Virus record (IMG/VR): IMGVR_UViG_3300023174_000138 | Span: 1 to 64,000 of that record | Length of the DNA: 64,000 nt | Source of the DNA: a virus | Reading direction: 5' to 3' (one strand) | Shown here: positions 40,680 to 51,200 of the stretch, piece by piece | Layout of the letters: the number at the start of each line of letters is the position of its first letter | Numbering within the stretch: the first letter of the stretch is position 1 | Made by a program: the position numbers and the translations under genes | The notes under the pieces: model-generated | Databases searched by the model: none | The model's input: the letters and a program-made list of their open reading frames with translations, nothing else | What the model was told of the DNA's origin: nothing

Positions 40680-43600
40680 TTCTAGTATAGTGAATAACAA
40701 TTTTTTTGCTAGAGATTCAAACGAGCCTTTTACATTTTTACAGTGGCTTGTTCAAAGCACTAGTTCAAACTCCGATGTTAATATACAGTTTGCAAACTAT
40801 AAAAAATATATTTTAAGATGGACAGAAAAAAAGTCTTTGTCTAAAAAAGAATCAAGTAAAACGTTGCAGTCCGCATATGTACAGGTACTTAGAGAAATAA
40901 CCCTAACTTACAGTACGGAAGAAGAGAAGAGGTTTATAACGAATGCAGATTTGACCAACCCTAGCGATATAGAAGTTATTTTACCTTTTTTTATAAACAG
41001 ATTAAAACAAATATGCTTATACTATAGTATTGCACGTGAAAAACTAAAATACACTTCAATTGAGTATAGTCAGAGAGGCACTAGTGTTAGTATTGAAAAG
41101 GCGGTTAAAGATTTAATTTTTTCCACTGCGCGTTTAGATCTTTCATTTGATAATTTACCTACATTTTTCCCTCCAATATCCGCTATAGCGCAAGATCTTT
41201 CTATATACATTGAAGAAGTATATGATACAACATCTAACTATTTTAATCAAACCGCGCCTGAAAAAAACACGAACAAAACTGCATTACAAAACATTAGCTC
41301 TACAAATATAATATTTGACACTCTTTACATAGATTTTAAGCAAGCGATAATTGATGCTATAAATTATTATCCCTTTTATTTGGATAGTATCATGGGGTTG
41401 TTTTCGGTAAATATTGCTCTTTCTGGAACAGAATTAAACTATTTAAAAAATAGAGATTTTATCGATTATATTAATACTGGATTATCTCAAGATTTAAAAA
41501 TTAACCTACTCAAAAAACTAGCACCAAAATTTTTGGCTAATGATTTTTATTTTTTAAGCACAGGTAATTCCGTGGCTAATACAGTCTCGGGTGTATTGTT
41601 TTCTGTGACTCCGCTCTCCGGGGCCCCGACTCTTAATCTACTCAACAGAAATAGCCCTACTGTTGCTACGGTACCGAGTGTGGATAATCTCTATACAGCT
41701 TATGAAATAGGTAAGTTTTTCTTACCTCAACACCAAGGAATTCTTGTTTACGCAACACCACAAAAAAAATTCTACATTAATAAAGAAAAATTACAACCTA
41801 ATACTGTTTATACATTTCCGGATCCCGAAACTATTGGCAATGTTGTATACAACAACTCTACTGAAAAAGAAGCGATAACACCTTTAACCTATATTGTTGA
41901 TGTTACATGGAACAAAACAAGTCGAAGCAATCAATATAAATTTGGAGATGTCTTCGCTACGCCCTATAATTCTTTTTATTATGGTTACCAGAGCAGGGAG
42001 CAAGATCTTAACCAAAGCGCATCAGGTATCAGTAGAGTTCAAGATAACATAGATTTTTGGGATGGCCAAGAGAGCAATATATGGAAAAACGAAGACACAT
42101 GGCCGGGCATAGATATGCTTGATAGTTACCCATATGAAAAAAGACAAGATTCGCTCCTCATTAATACTGGTACTCCTGTATGCTGGAGTAGCGATATCTT
42201 TAATAACGATTTCTGTTTAATAAAAGAAATAGACAGTTTAAAACCGGCCAGTAAAGAATTGACTAGTGACGGTGTTATGCCAGGTCAAAGCACCATATTG
42301 TCTGAACAAACAAATTATCTTAACGAAAAATCAATTTACGAAAAACACACCGAACCCGGTGTATTATATTTTCGAGACAATATAAAGGGTATAATACAAT
42401 CAGGCTATGAAGCTTTAAGTTCAGTTATTTTAAGATATCATCCGTCAATTGTATCTGATATAAGAAGCAAGGTTTATTATTTTGCAATTTATGGTAACAC
42501 TTTTGTATTAGAAACTAGCGGTCACGTTATAGTTGATAGCTTTGAGTATAATTATGATAGACTTGCTATAGAATCTATTACACCACAAGGTCTTATTTTT
42601 AATAAATTTAACAATAGCTCAAAACTTCAAAAATTTGTCGGTGAGTGGTATTCGGAGAAAAACAATCTTCTTTATTTGTGTTTTTTGAGGATAAGGAACG
42701 AAAGCGCTAGTTCAAACTATAAAGTAGTATACCCGGTAATTCACGCAGCTACATTATCACCTCTTCAGAGCCGAATTATATACCCCAACAAAGAAACAGA
42801 TCTTGTACGTATATATTCTCTTAGCGGTACATCGCTTCAACCGCCACAAGTTAATTTAGTTAATATTGATGGTGCAAGTTTTGAGTTTTTAAATAAAACT
42901 AATATTTTTAACATTACTTATTTCAGTAAAAACTTAAACAGCATGCCATTTGTTGTTAATGAGCAAATTTTTAAGAATGAACCTTATTGTACGACATACA
43001 ATCCTCAGTTTTTTCAACCTTTTTATTTTATAGTTGATAATAACTACTATACACCTAGTCTTCCATACTTTGTTAAATACGTTGGAGCTTCTACCGGTTT
43101 GATAGGGTCACACTTAATAAATAGTGGCCGGTTTAATACTCTCGCATTTAATTTATCTAATATGAACTACGCATACTGTGACGGTATCAAGCCTTTACAG
43201 CTTAATTCACTAGCTAGCTACATAGTTCAGTTTGACTGGCAAACATATAGCGAAATAACCATGTTCATTGGCTGTTCTAGCTACATTGTAAGAAAAATAG
43301 ATGATTACTTGTTATGGAATGCATATACTTCAAAAGCAGGTTATCTTTTTAAAGATACTACTATATCATCATATCAAGAAAAAATTTCTTCTAATAGTTT
43401 AACTATTCCAATCACTTCGTACATAACACGTCTTACAGATGATGCGTCTTTAGTTAGATTTGATATTGTATCTAATCACCCTACCTTTAAAACCCCAGTT
43501 TGCGATAATCCAGACGATATATACCGTAGAATAACTATTACTAAGGCTGGCCCTGGTAAAGGCCAGGTATTATCTGATCCTTTTTGTATAGATTGCTCAG

Positions 43601-45240
43601 AAAAAGGCAATAAATGTTTTGAAGATTTTGGAATTAATACCACGGTTAGTTTTATTGCGAGCGCGGACTATTTTAGTTATTTTGAAAAATGGGAAGGCGG
43701 GGTGTGCAACGGTATTAATACAGATTGCATTTTTCCTGTGACTACAGCGGTCAATTTAACTGCATATTTTGGAAAAATACCAACAGTTGACTTATTGTTA
43801 ATAACACCAGCAGGTTCAGTTTTCTCGCAAGACGGTAGAATAAGAGTAACTGCTGGAAATGGCTCTACAGGTCCTGCAACAGCTAATATAGCCTACCCTA
43901 TTAATACTATTATTACACTCTCTGCAGTATATCCTATCTCAGGCTGGGCTATGTATGGCTATGATGGCGGAAGATGCAAAGGAGTGCAGGGATTAAGATG
44001 TACATTCGGAATTAACACTGATATGACAATTGAAGCTCGCTATGTCAGGTTTTACGAGTATCCTCTTAGAATAAATTTAACATCTTACATTGCAGCGCAG
44101 TCAGCAAAAGGCGATAGTGTCGCTATTGGTGTCGATAATGTAGATGACGGTGTTCGGTCAGGGAATGAGTTTTTCTATAATTATCTATGTAACAATGCTT
44201 CATGTACCTACATACTCACGGGGACAAACACCGAAAGGTATAAGAATCAAATTGCAACATTATGCGCAAGACCTTCACCTGGTAGAAAATTAAAATACTG
44301 GATTGGTGAATTAGAATGTAATCAATCTGAATTTACAAACGTGATACTTTCTGAAACTTCTGCAGACATTTTAAATACAGGCTACATATGTAAATTAGAG
44401 ATGAACACTTATAAAGAGACCACCGCAGTATTTGACAAAGGGTATTATACACTAACTGTGGTTACTACTGGTGACGGAATAGGCAGTGTGTTCAGTGAAT
44501 CTCCTGACCCTTATTTTAAGAGAGAAATCGAGGGTGATCAGCAACCGGAAGATGACGACGGGTCGTTTGATCCTGCATCCGTAACAAATAATATTGTAAA
44601 GTTTGCGGTATTAAGCGGTACAACCCTGACTGTGAAAGCATCAGCCTTTAGAGGTAATTCGTTTATATGGTTGTCTAGTTATAATTGCACGACTTTAAGT
44701 GATGCAATCACTTCGTGCCAAATGACATTAAATCAAGATAGAACTATCTTAATAAAGCTGTCTGCTTTTGCTTACTGGGATGTTGTTATTATTAATAAAG
44801 CGACTGGCGGTGTAAGAGTTTCAGCATTTCCCGCTGGTAGATACAACACACTTATTGCCTGTCCGAGCAGCCCAAGTGGTGGGTGTCGCGCAAGCTATAA
44901 ATCAGGCAGAATAGTAAGCCTTGTTGCAGAAAATTATCAGCCTGCTAATCCCACAGCGCCTGTCGGGTCGGTAATCCCTCTAACAGGTGTACAATATTTT
45001 CAAAGTAATAAATTGCTGGGCGGCGGTGGTCTAAAATATCAATACACTGCTGGTCCTGGAATTTACCTTTCGGTTATGGATCGACCAGAACCGGAGGGCG
45101 AGATTTTCTCGATTATTGACGGAAGTATAATCCTTACCTCAGGCGGTATACCTTATGTTGCCGGACCAGGTATAATAGTAGAAGCAAAAGCATTTCTACA
45201 AGTAACAGACACCGCCTACGTAACTGCTTGGCCGCTGTAA
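40672..45240 (+). CDS. giant baseplate/fibre protein with InlB-like repeats
   Basis: 1522 aa. The N-terminal about 150 residues (P-F-T-F-L-Q-W-L-V-Q-S, I-C-L-Y-Y-S-I-A-R-E-K-L-K-Y) are helical and look like a baseplate-docking domain. The middle is beta-rich. From about 957 to 1430 there are four divergent InlB/Listeria-Bacteroides-type repeats (G-x-G-x-V, a W/Y core, then C-x(4-6)-C and A-x-F/Y-endings), each with cysteine pairs. The C-terminus (about 1457-1522) is a module with two A-G-P-G-I motifs shared with two other proteins in this cluster. It overlaps the previous gene by 8 bp. It probably projects from the baseplate as a receptor-binding or stalk protein. Confidence 0.75.
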   Translation: MINSSIVNNNFFARDSNEPFTFLQWLVQSTSSNSDVNIQFANYKKYILRWTEKKSLSKKESSKTLQSAYVQVLREITLTYSTEEEKRFITNADLTNPSDIEVILPFFINRLKQICLYYSIAREKLKYTSIEYSQRGTSVSIEKAVKDLIFSTARLDLSFDNLPTFFPPISAIAQDLSIYIEEVYDTTSNYFNQTAPEKNTNKTALQNISSTNIIFDTLYIDFKQAIIDAINYYPFYLDSIMGLFSVNIALSGTELNYLKNRDFIDYINTGLSQDLKINLLKKLAPKFLANDFYFLSTGNSVANTVSGVLFSVTPLSGAPTLNLLNRNSPTVATVPSVDNLYTAYEIGKFFLPQHQGILVYATPQKKFYINKEKLQPNTVYTFPDPETIGNVVYNNSTEKEAITPLTYIVDVTWNKTSRSNQYKFGDVFATPYNSFYYGYQSREQDLNQSASGISRVQDNIDFWDGQESNIWKNEDTWPGIDMLDSYPYEKRQDSLLINTGTPVCWSSDIFNNDFCLIKEIDSLKPASKELTSDGVMPGQSTILSEQTNYLNEKSIYEKHTEPGVLYFRDNIKGIIQSGYEALSSVILRYHPSIVSDIRSKVYYFAIYGNTFVLETSGHVIVDSFEYNYDRLAIESITPQGLIFNKFNNSSKLQKFVGEWYSEKNNLLYLCFLRIRNESASSNYKVVYPVIHAATLSPLQSRIIYPNKETDLVRIYSLSGTSLQPPQVNLVNIDGASFEFLNKTNIFNITYFSKNLNSMPFVVNEQIFKNEPYCTTYNPQFFQPFYFIVDNNYYTPSLPYFVKYVGASTGLIGSHLINSGRFNTLAFNLSNMNYAYCDGIKPLQLNSLASYIVQFDWQTYSEITMFIGCSSYIVRKIDDYLLWNAYTSKAGYLFKDTTISSYQEKISSNSLTIPITSYITRLTDDASLVRFDIVSNHPTFKTPVCDNPDDIYRRITITKAGPGKGQVLSDPFCIDCSEKGNKCFEDFGINTTVSFIASADYFSYFEKWEGGVCNGINTDCIFPVTTAVNLTAYFGKIPTVDLLLITPAGSVFSQDGRIRVTAGNGSTGPATANIAYPINTIITLSAVYPISGWAMYGYDGGRCKGVQGLRCTFGINTDMTIEARYVRFYEYPLRINLTSYIAAQSAKGDSVAIGVDNVDDGVRSGNEFFYNYLCNNASCTYILTGTNTERYKNQIATLCARPSPGRKLKYWIGELECNQSEFTNVILSETSADILNTGYICKLEMNTYKETTAVFDKGYYTLTVVTTGDGIGSVFSESPDPYFKREIEGDQQPEDDDGSFDPASVTNNIVKFAVLSGTTLTVKASAFRGNSFIWLSSYNCTTLSDAITSCQMTLNQDRTILIKLSAFAYWDVVIINKATGGVRVSAFPAGRYNTLIACPSSPSGGCRASYKSGRIVSLVAENYQPANPTAPVGSVIPLTGVQYFQSNKLLGGGGLKYQYTAGPGIYLSVMDRPEPEGEIFSIIDGSIILTSGGIPYVAGPGIIVEAKAFLQVTDTAYVTAWPL

Positions 45241-45248
45241 ATATACAT

Positions 45249-47216
45249 ATGAACCAGTTCGTTGATAATATCGCTATATACAATGATCAGCAACTAGATA
45301 CATGGTCTGACATAATAGTAAGTTTTGAGTACGAGAGAATATCATACAACAGCAATCCTACTGGTGGGTTTGCCTTGGTTTTTTTTGATAGTATTGTAGA
45401 TATACCTCGTAATGGCGGTAAAGGCTATAGTCTTGGTTATACCCCTAATGTATCAAAAGATTATTGTAAGCAAAGCGGGTATTCAGGATTACAAGCAGCA
45501 TTTTTAGCAGTAGGATTTGATAATAAAGGCTTATTTGCCGCGGACATCAACGGTGCAACAGGTTTGCCTTTATCTGCAATAAATTACAACCATACAATTA
45601 CTGTCAGAGGCGGGGTCGCTGAAGACTACGGGGTGTTAAAAACATTAAACTTAACAACTAGTACTCTATCTAGTTATTCCAACGCTTCAACCTTTACAGT
45701 TGATCAAAGTGCTTCTTCTGCTAATTTTCCTACAGCACATCGCTCAGTAAGAGTAATTTTAAAAAACCACGCAACCAAATTATTGGTACAGCTCAAAGAT
45801 AATGCAGAGAAAGATAATTTCGATACCGTGTTAACTCTAGATCTACCAGAAAAGAGTAGAGCATCATTAAAGGTAGCAATAACAAATACAGTTGACAACG
45901 ATTTGACACAGTTTAAAATAAGTAGTTTTAATACAGCAGGATTTCCCGGAACGGTAAATACCCAGAGACTTGCAGGCTGTTCTTACATTATACAACAACC
46001 TTTGTATGGCTCCACTGATAGTCAGCTTTGCGCAGGAAATGAATTTGTAACCACAACATTGCCCGGTCAAGTTGTAACATATACAACAGATACTGTAAAA
46101 TATAATTTAAAAAACATTATCTACACCGGTTCCGGGATACAGCTAACAGGTTCATCTGTAGATTATGTTGCGGGTATTTACCTAAATACCCCTGTTGTAG
46201 TCATCTACAAATATCTTGGAGAAAAACTTGCTAAAACTTTTTTACTTAATACTTTTGATAATGAGATACCTAAATGGGTAGATGTAGATGGTGTAAACGG
46301 TACTTTAGCAGTATTAACCAGGGCAGTGTCAGGAGCAATTTACATTTACAATTACATAACCAGTTCCACAACTCAATCAGATTTGGGCACATGGAAGCTC
46401 TACCAGACTATCTCTTTTGATCCGACAATTCACGGTTCATACGGGTTTTTAGATAAATTAAAAATTAAAGGTAAACATTTAATAGTAAGCGCAGGTCAAG
46501 AACATGTACATACTTTTCGTAAAAGTATTTTTAATACCTGGGAATACATACAAACATTAAGTGCAACTATCGCCCCGCAATTTACTAACGGTTTTGGTGA
46601 AGAGCTAGCATTAGATGGAAACGATCTCTTAATAGGGGCACCACAATCACAGAAAGTTCCTTATCCTGAGCCTGTACAAGGCGAGGTGTACCACTATATT
46701 TATTCAGAAGAAAAAAACATATGGCAACTAGCAATGGCTCTAGGAAGCTTTTACAAACTTAATACTGCTTTGGGAGCATTTGGATCATCGATTGCACTAT
46801 CTAACAATGTGTGTGTAATTGGTAGCCCAGGCGAGGAATACAGATACAATGAATCTGTAGCCGATATTAATATGGGTAGAGTGCATATTTTTAGAAAAAC
46901 AACTGGCGGGCTATTCTCACAGGGAACTGCTATTGCACCGGAAGGTATCTATAGAGAGCGTGGGGCTTTTTTTGGAACTAAAGTAGCTTTGTATGAAAAC
47001 TATGCTTTTATCTTATCGCCTTATACTTCCTCTATTTATAAATCTTACATCACAATACTAGATTTAAGCTGTAAGTTTCAAATACCTCCACCGCAGATTA
47101 GTGCACCGGCTTGCGCGTTAATTACGTTTGATAATAGAAATTATATTCTAGATACATTAACAGACTCGTACTTGCTGTCTTACACGTGTCAATTAGGAGG
47201 CGCAGCAGAATTTTAA
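45249..47216 (+). CDS. fibre/adhesin with L-type-lectin-like domain and FG-GAP-like propeller
   Basis: 655 aa. Residues about 10-230 resemble an L-type lectin sandwich: G-G-F-A-L-V-F-F-D, G-K-G-Y-S-L-G-Y, then L-A-V-G-F-D-N-K-G. A propeller follows (about 300-620) with FG-GAP-like blades such as F-G-E-E-L-A-L-D-G-N-D-L-L-I-G-A-P and F-G-S-S-I-A-L-S-N-N-V-C-V-I-G-S-P. The start is ATG 45249; a TTG at 45228 is in the previous gene. A weak box TGTAAATA (45236-45243) is 5 nt upstream. Carbohydrate binding on the host surface is a reasonable inference. Confidence 0.75.
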   Translation: MNQFVDNIAIYNDQQLDTWSDIIVSFEYERISYNSNPTGGFALVFFDSIVDIPRNGGKGYSLGYTPNVSKDYCKQSGYSGLQAAFLAVGFDNKGLFAADINGATGLPLSAINYNHTITVRGGVAEDYGVLKTLNLTTSTLSSYSNASTFTVDQSASSANFPTAHRSVRVILKNHATKLLVQLKDNAEKDNFDTVLTLDLPEKSRASLKVAITNTVDNDLTQFKISSFNTAGFPGTVNTQRLAGCSYIIQQPLYGSTDSQLCAGNEFVTTTLPGQVVTYTTDTVKYNLKNIIYTGSGIQLTGSSVDYVAGIYLNTPVVVIYKYLGEKLAKTFLLNTFDNEIPKWVDVDGVNGTLAVLTRAVSGAIYIYNYITSSTTQSDLGTWKLYQTISFDPTIHGSYGFLDKLKIKGKHLIVSAGQEHVHTFRKSIFNTWEYIQTLSATIAPQFTNGFGEELALDGNDLLIGAPQSQKVPYPEPVQGEVYHYIYSEEKNIWQLAMALGSFYKLNTALGAFGSSIALSNNVCVIGSPGEEYRYNESVADINMGRVHIFRKTTGGLFSQGTAIAPEGIYRERGAFFGTKVALYENYAFILSPYTSSIYKSYITILDLSCKFQIPPPQISAPACALITFDNRNYILDTLTDSYLLSYTCQLGGAAEF

Positions 47217-48220
47217 TGAATACTAGTTTTTTAGTAACATCAGCAAGAATTACAGTCCCTACAAACGCTGTAGCGCTGTCAACATATGACTATTGCTCGT
47301 GGTTAGATCATCACATTTTTAAAGACACGAGCTTAACACCTACAGGGTACAATTTTACATATCCGTTAACAGCGTATGGTGGTTATTTTTTCCCTAGAAC
47401 AATTACATTTACATCCGAAATAAGTGGCGGGCCTTTTTATGATATTTGTTACCAAGATTTTTGTTATGAAAGTTATTCCTTATCTCCAATTAACATATAC
47501 TGTGTGTCTAATGTTACCTTTATCTTGAGTACATTAGATGAATCTACTGGAAAAATTGTTAAGATAGTCTATGATTTTGGCGATAACTCTGATCTTTTAA
47601 TTAAAAATTATGATTATCTAGACCTAAGTAGCTTGCCAATAAAGTTACAACCAGTTACACATACATACTACCCGACAGATTCTTTTGTATCTGCATATAC
47701 TCCACGTATATCGACAGTTAATGAAGATGGTTGTATTTCAACAATAACGCTTACACTCTGCAGCTTTAAGTGTGGTATAATTGATCTATACGAAAACATG
47801 ACATTATTAGATGCAGCTCAGTCAAAAACTGTCCGGTCTATAGTCTTGACTTTAGAAGATAAAAAACAGCGACAAGTGTATACGAATATGCTAGATCTTG
47901 ATGCACCGCTACCGCAGCTGTCGAGCATTACTAATGCCTCTATTGCTCAAGCTCTGGAGCAAGCCACAACAATAGTAAGAGCTTCTACGGCTAGACTACA
48001 GTTCCTTAATCCTATTAAAGCTGATATCTTTAATTATGAATATACTGAAGGACCTGGTATTAACATGACCCCGGATACACTGGTATTACCACCTGGTAGC
48101 TTTATCTCATCGTCTTCTGCATATGGTATGACCGTTATCGATGGTAGCGGTGCACCATATATTGTTGGAGACGGTCTAATAGTAACCCCTGGGTTTCTTA
48201 GAACCCCATTACCGGAGTAA
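47216..48220 (+). CDS. baseplate/fibre protein with PKD-like domain and shared C-terminal module
   Basis: 334 aa. The N-terminal half is beta-rich with several cysteines. V-Y-D-F-G-D-N-S-D and H-T-Y-Y-P-T resemble a PKD domain (about 115-165). After a helical linker, the C-terminal 60 residues (Y-T-E-G-P-G-I-N-M ... Y-I-V-G-D-G-L-I-V) are the same module as in the 1522-aa and 661-aa proteins. The start is ATG 47216, overlapping the previous stop by one base. Length is like T4 gp8, but homology is not shown. Confidence 0.7.
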   Translation: MNTSFLVTSARITVPTNAVALSTYDYCSWLDHHIFKDTSLTPTGYNFTYPLTAYGGYFFPRTITFTSEISGGPFYDICYQDFCYESYSLSPINIYCVSNVTFILSTLDESTGKIVKIVYDFGDNSDLLIKNYDYLDLSSLPIKLQPVTHTYYPTDSFVSAYTPRISTVNEDGCISTITLTLCSFKCGIIDLYENMTLLDAAQSKTVRSIVLTLEDKKQRQVYTNMLDLDAPLPQLSSITNASIAQALEQATTIVRASTARLQFLNPIKADIFNYEYTEGPGINMTPDTLVLPPGSFISSSSAYGMTVIDGSGAPYIVGDGLIVTPGFLRTPLPE

Positions 48221-48227
48221 ATAATTT

Positions 48228-51200
48228 ATGTATATAAACTATCTAACTGAAACTAATTTTTATGGTTTAAGTGCGAATTATGTATTTGACAATAATGTTG
48301 ATTTCGAAAATAAGAAAATTTATACTGACGGCAGATTAGCGCTAAACATTGCACCTATTTTTACAAATTTAAAAGATTTTAAAAAAAACAACTATACGTT
48401 AATATATCTAACAGATCAAGTAAATTTTTCTAAACTCACAAACTTTTATGTTCCACTACAAAATAAAAATATTACAGTAGGTAAAATAATTTGCAAACCT
48501 AATAATAATATAAAATTTTTAAAATTTGACTCTGTAATAGACGAATTTGAATTTTTAGCTTTTAATTACGATCAAAGTTTTAATTCAGTGCAAATAGAGG
48601 AACCTTTAAATGTATTTCACTTTATACAAAAATCCCCTGTACAGTGTAACATTATGTATTACTACAAAGATACTGAATATTATTTAAATTTTAATCCCGT
48701 AACATTAAATTTAAATTTTACAACTCTTTCTGCATTCAACGATCTTAAAGAATATACTCGTAATTTTTACTATACATACAATGAGGAAAACAAAGTATTT
48801 ACTTTACAATGTAGAATTCAAGGAAAAGCATACAGAGTTGTATATAATTTTTCTACTAACCGGTTAGCATTAAGCACATTAACAGACATTTCACTTAATG
48901 ATAGCAGGTGCATATTTTATCTATCCGGATCAAAAAACTTTTTTTCACCAGAAATAACTATTGACTGGGGAAGTTATGATAAAAAATTTAATCAAAATGA
49001 TTTATCAATAAATAGTACAAGAAGCTTTTTCGACACAAAGACAAACTTTTTGCTGCACGCTCAGTATATTAAATCTGAACAAAACTATTTGCCTTGTGAT
49101 ATTTTAACTTTAAAAACACAGCTTAATTTAGCTAACATATCTACTAGAGGGAATCCCTTCCCTGGTGAAGATGCGGTTATAAACCGCAATTACGCTACAA
49201 TATTTAGTGGGGGTAGACAAGAGCAAGGACATGAGAAATTGCATCTACAATATCAAACTTACACATACCCGTATAAGTTTTTGCCAGGCAAAACAACATG
49301 GTTTCATACACCACAATCAATGTGGCCATATCAACGATTAAACATTAACAACACTACTCTAATTGATGCAGGTGCTGTGGGCGGCGACCACCCTTTAAGA
49401 AGTGATAAGGTCTTTAAGAAGCTTGGAAACTATAAAAGTACTGCAAACTTTGGCAACAGTACTAGCGAGCAAACCGGGCAATGGCTATGTGCATGGCTAT
49501 CAGCAGGTCCAGATATTAATACAAAACCTATTTGGGTAGATAGGTACTATAATCCTACTAAATTGACCCCATTTCAAGCACTATCTGCAACACCAGGTTC
49601 AATTAGCTATATACCTTCGTATGAATGTTATATGACTACCGGAATTTATGATGTAGAATCCAGCCTTACATTTGAACCGGGTAATCTTTATGCATATACG
49701 CACCTAGGTAAAGTAGACGCTTTGCAAAATATTAATTCTTTTTCTATACATCAAAAACAAAAAAACTTCACCAAATTTTATCGTTTAGACGGTAAGGTAT
49801 TACAACCGGTAGTTGTAGATAATATTACTAGCTATGAATTCACAGGAAACAATTACAGCACTGTAGATGTTTCAACATTTAATACAAAGTTAAATACATT
49901 TACAATAAGCTTCTGGGCTTCACGGGATGACTGGTCACAGCCTTGTGGTTTTCAGTTAGCAGGAAATTTTACCGACTATGGTTTAGGTATTTTTCAATAT
50001 GAGAATGTTTCGCCTTTACTAATGTTTATTGTTACCAAAAATAATAAAGGCTCGGTTTACGCTTATAATGAAAATTTAGACTTGGTTAATATATACAATG
50101 TATCTAATACAGGAAGTAATATCATTGATGGTGTTTGTAGGCGGGACCCTCTCAATTCATTTCACATATTTACAAGTCTATCTGGAATAAGTGAATTGAA
50201 CTTGCAAGAAGCTATTATTGACTCCGCGTCAATGCCTGGGAGAGTGAGGAAGGTTTTTAATAATTCTACTCACGCCTATTTTACTTTAAATAACACAGTA
50301 TCGGTGGGTAAATTAGATTTATTGACTAATGACGTTGCTTTGACCTCAGTTGGTCTTAATAACTATATAAATTTACGACCACCGGCGGCCGCCTTACAGA
50401 GTATTTTTGGCACTCAAACGCTCGATACAAGAATTATTTACGCAAACAACACTTTATATGCGCTATCTACATTCAATGCAACAGAACCGCGATTTCGAAA
50501 CGGTATAATTTATTATTTAGATAATGTTTATGGTAAAGGTGGTACCCTTTTTTCCTGGGATGTTCTCTCTACAACTAAAACCTTTAGTGCTGTTCTCGCC
50601 CAAGATAGATACTATAACTGCTTTAATATAGATAAAACAAATAATATCTGGTGCGCTAGCGGCGGAGAGATTCACAAATACGGTCAATATGGACTATTAC
50701 AACAAATTACTTCCCTTGCACCATTGCTAAGCAGTACTATTCAAGGATTAAAAATTTTTAATATTTCTTTTGCGGATAATTTTATCGATGGCGCTTTAAA
50801 GCAAAATTTGTTTGTCTCTTGTTCTGGTAATACTGCAAAAACCTTATATGTAGTTAAACTAGATTCAGACGGGACGTTTGAAAAAATAATTAATATAAAT
50901 ACAGACAGCTATACAGAAATAGACTGTAGCAATGACAATTTTTATTATTCCAAAATTAATTTAGATGATAAAAATAATTATTCCTTTAAGGTGAGATTGT
51001 ATAATCAATTTAATACAGAAGATTCAATCATACTAAACCTACCTATAGACCATAGCGATCTAAACGCGGGTTACCATCATTTTTCTATAACTCTAGATAC
51101 ACTCAACGGGGCTGCCAAACTATACGTTGATGGTGAAGAATATACCTCAACAACATTCAGTAGCGGAAAATATGCATTTACTCCTCTTCTATTAGATAAT

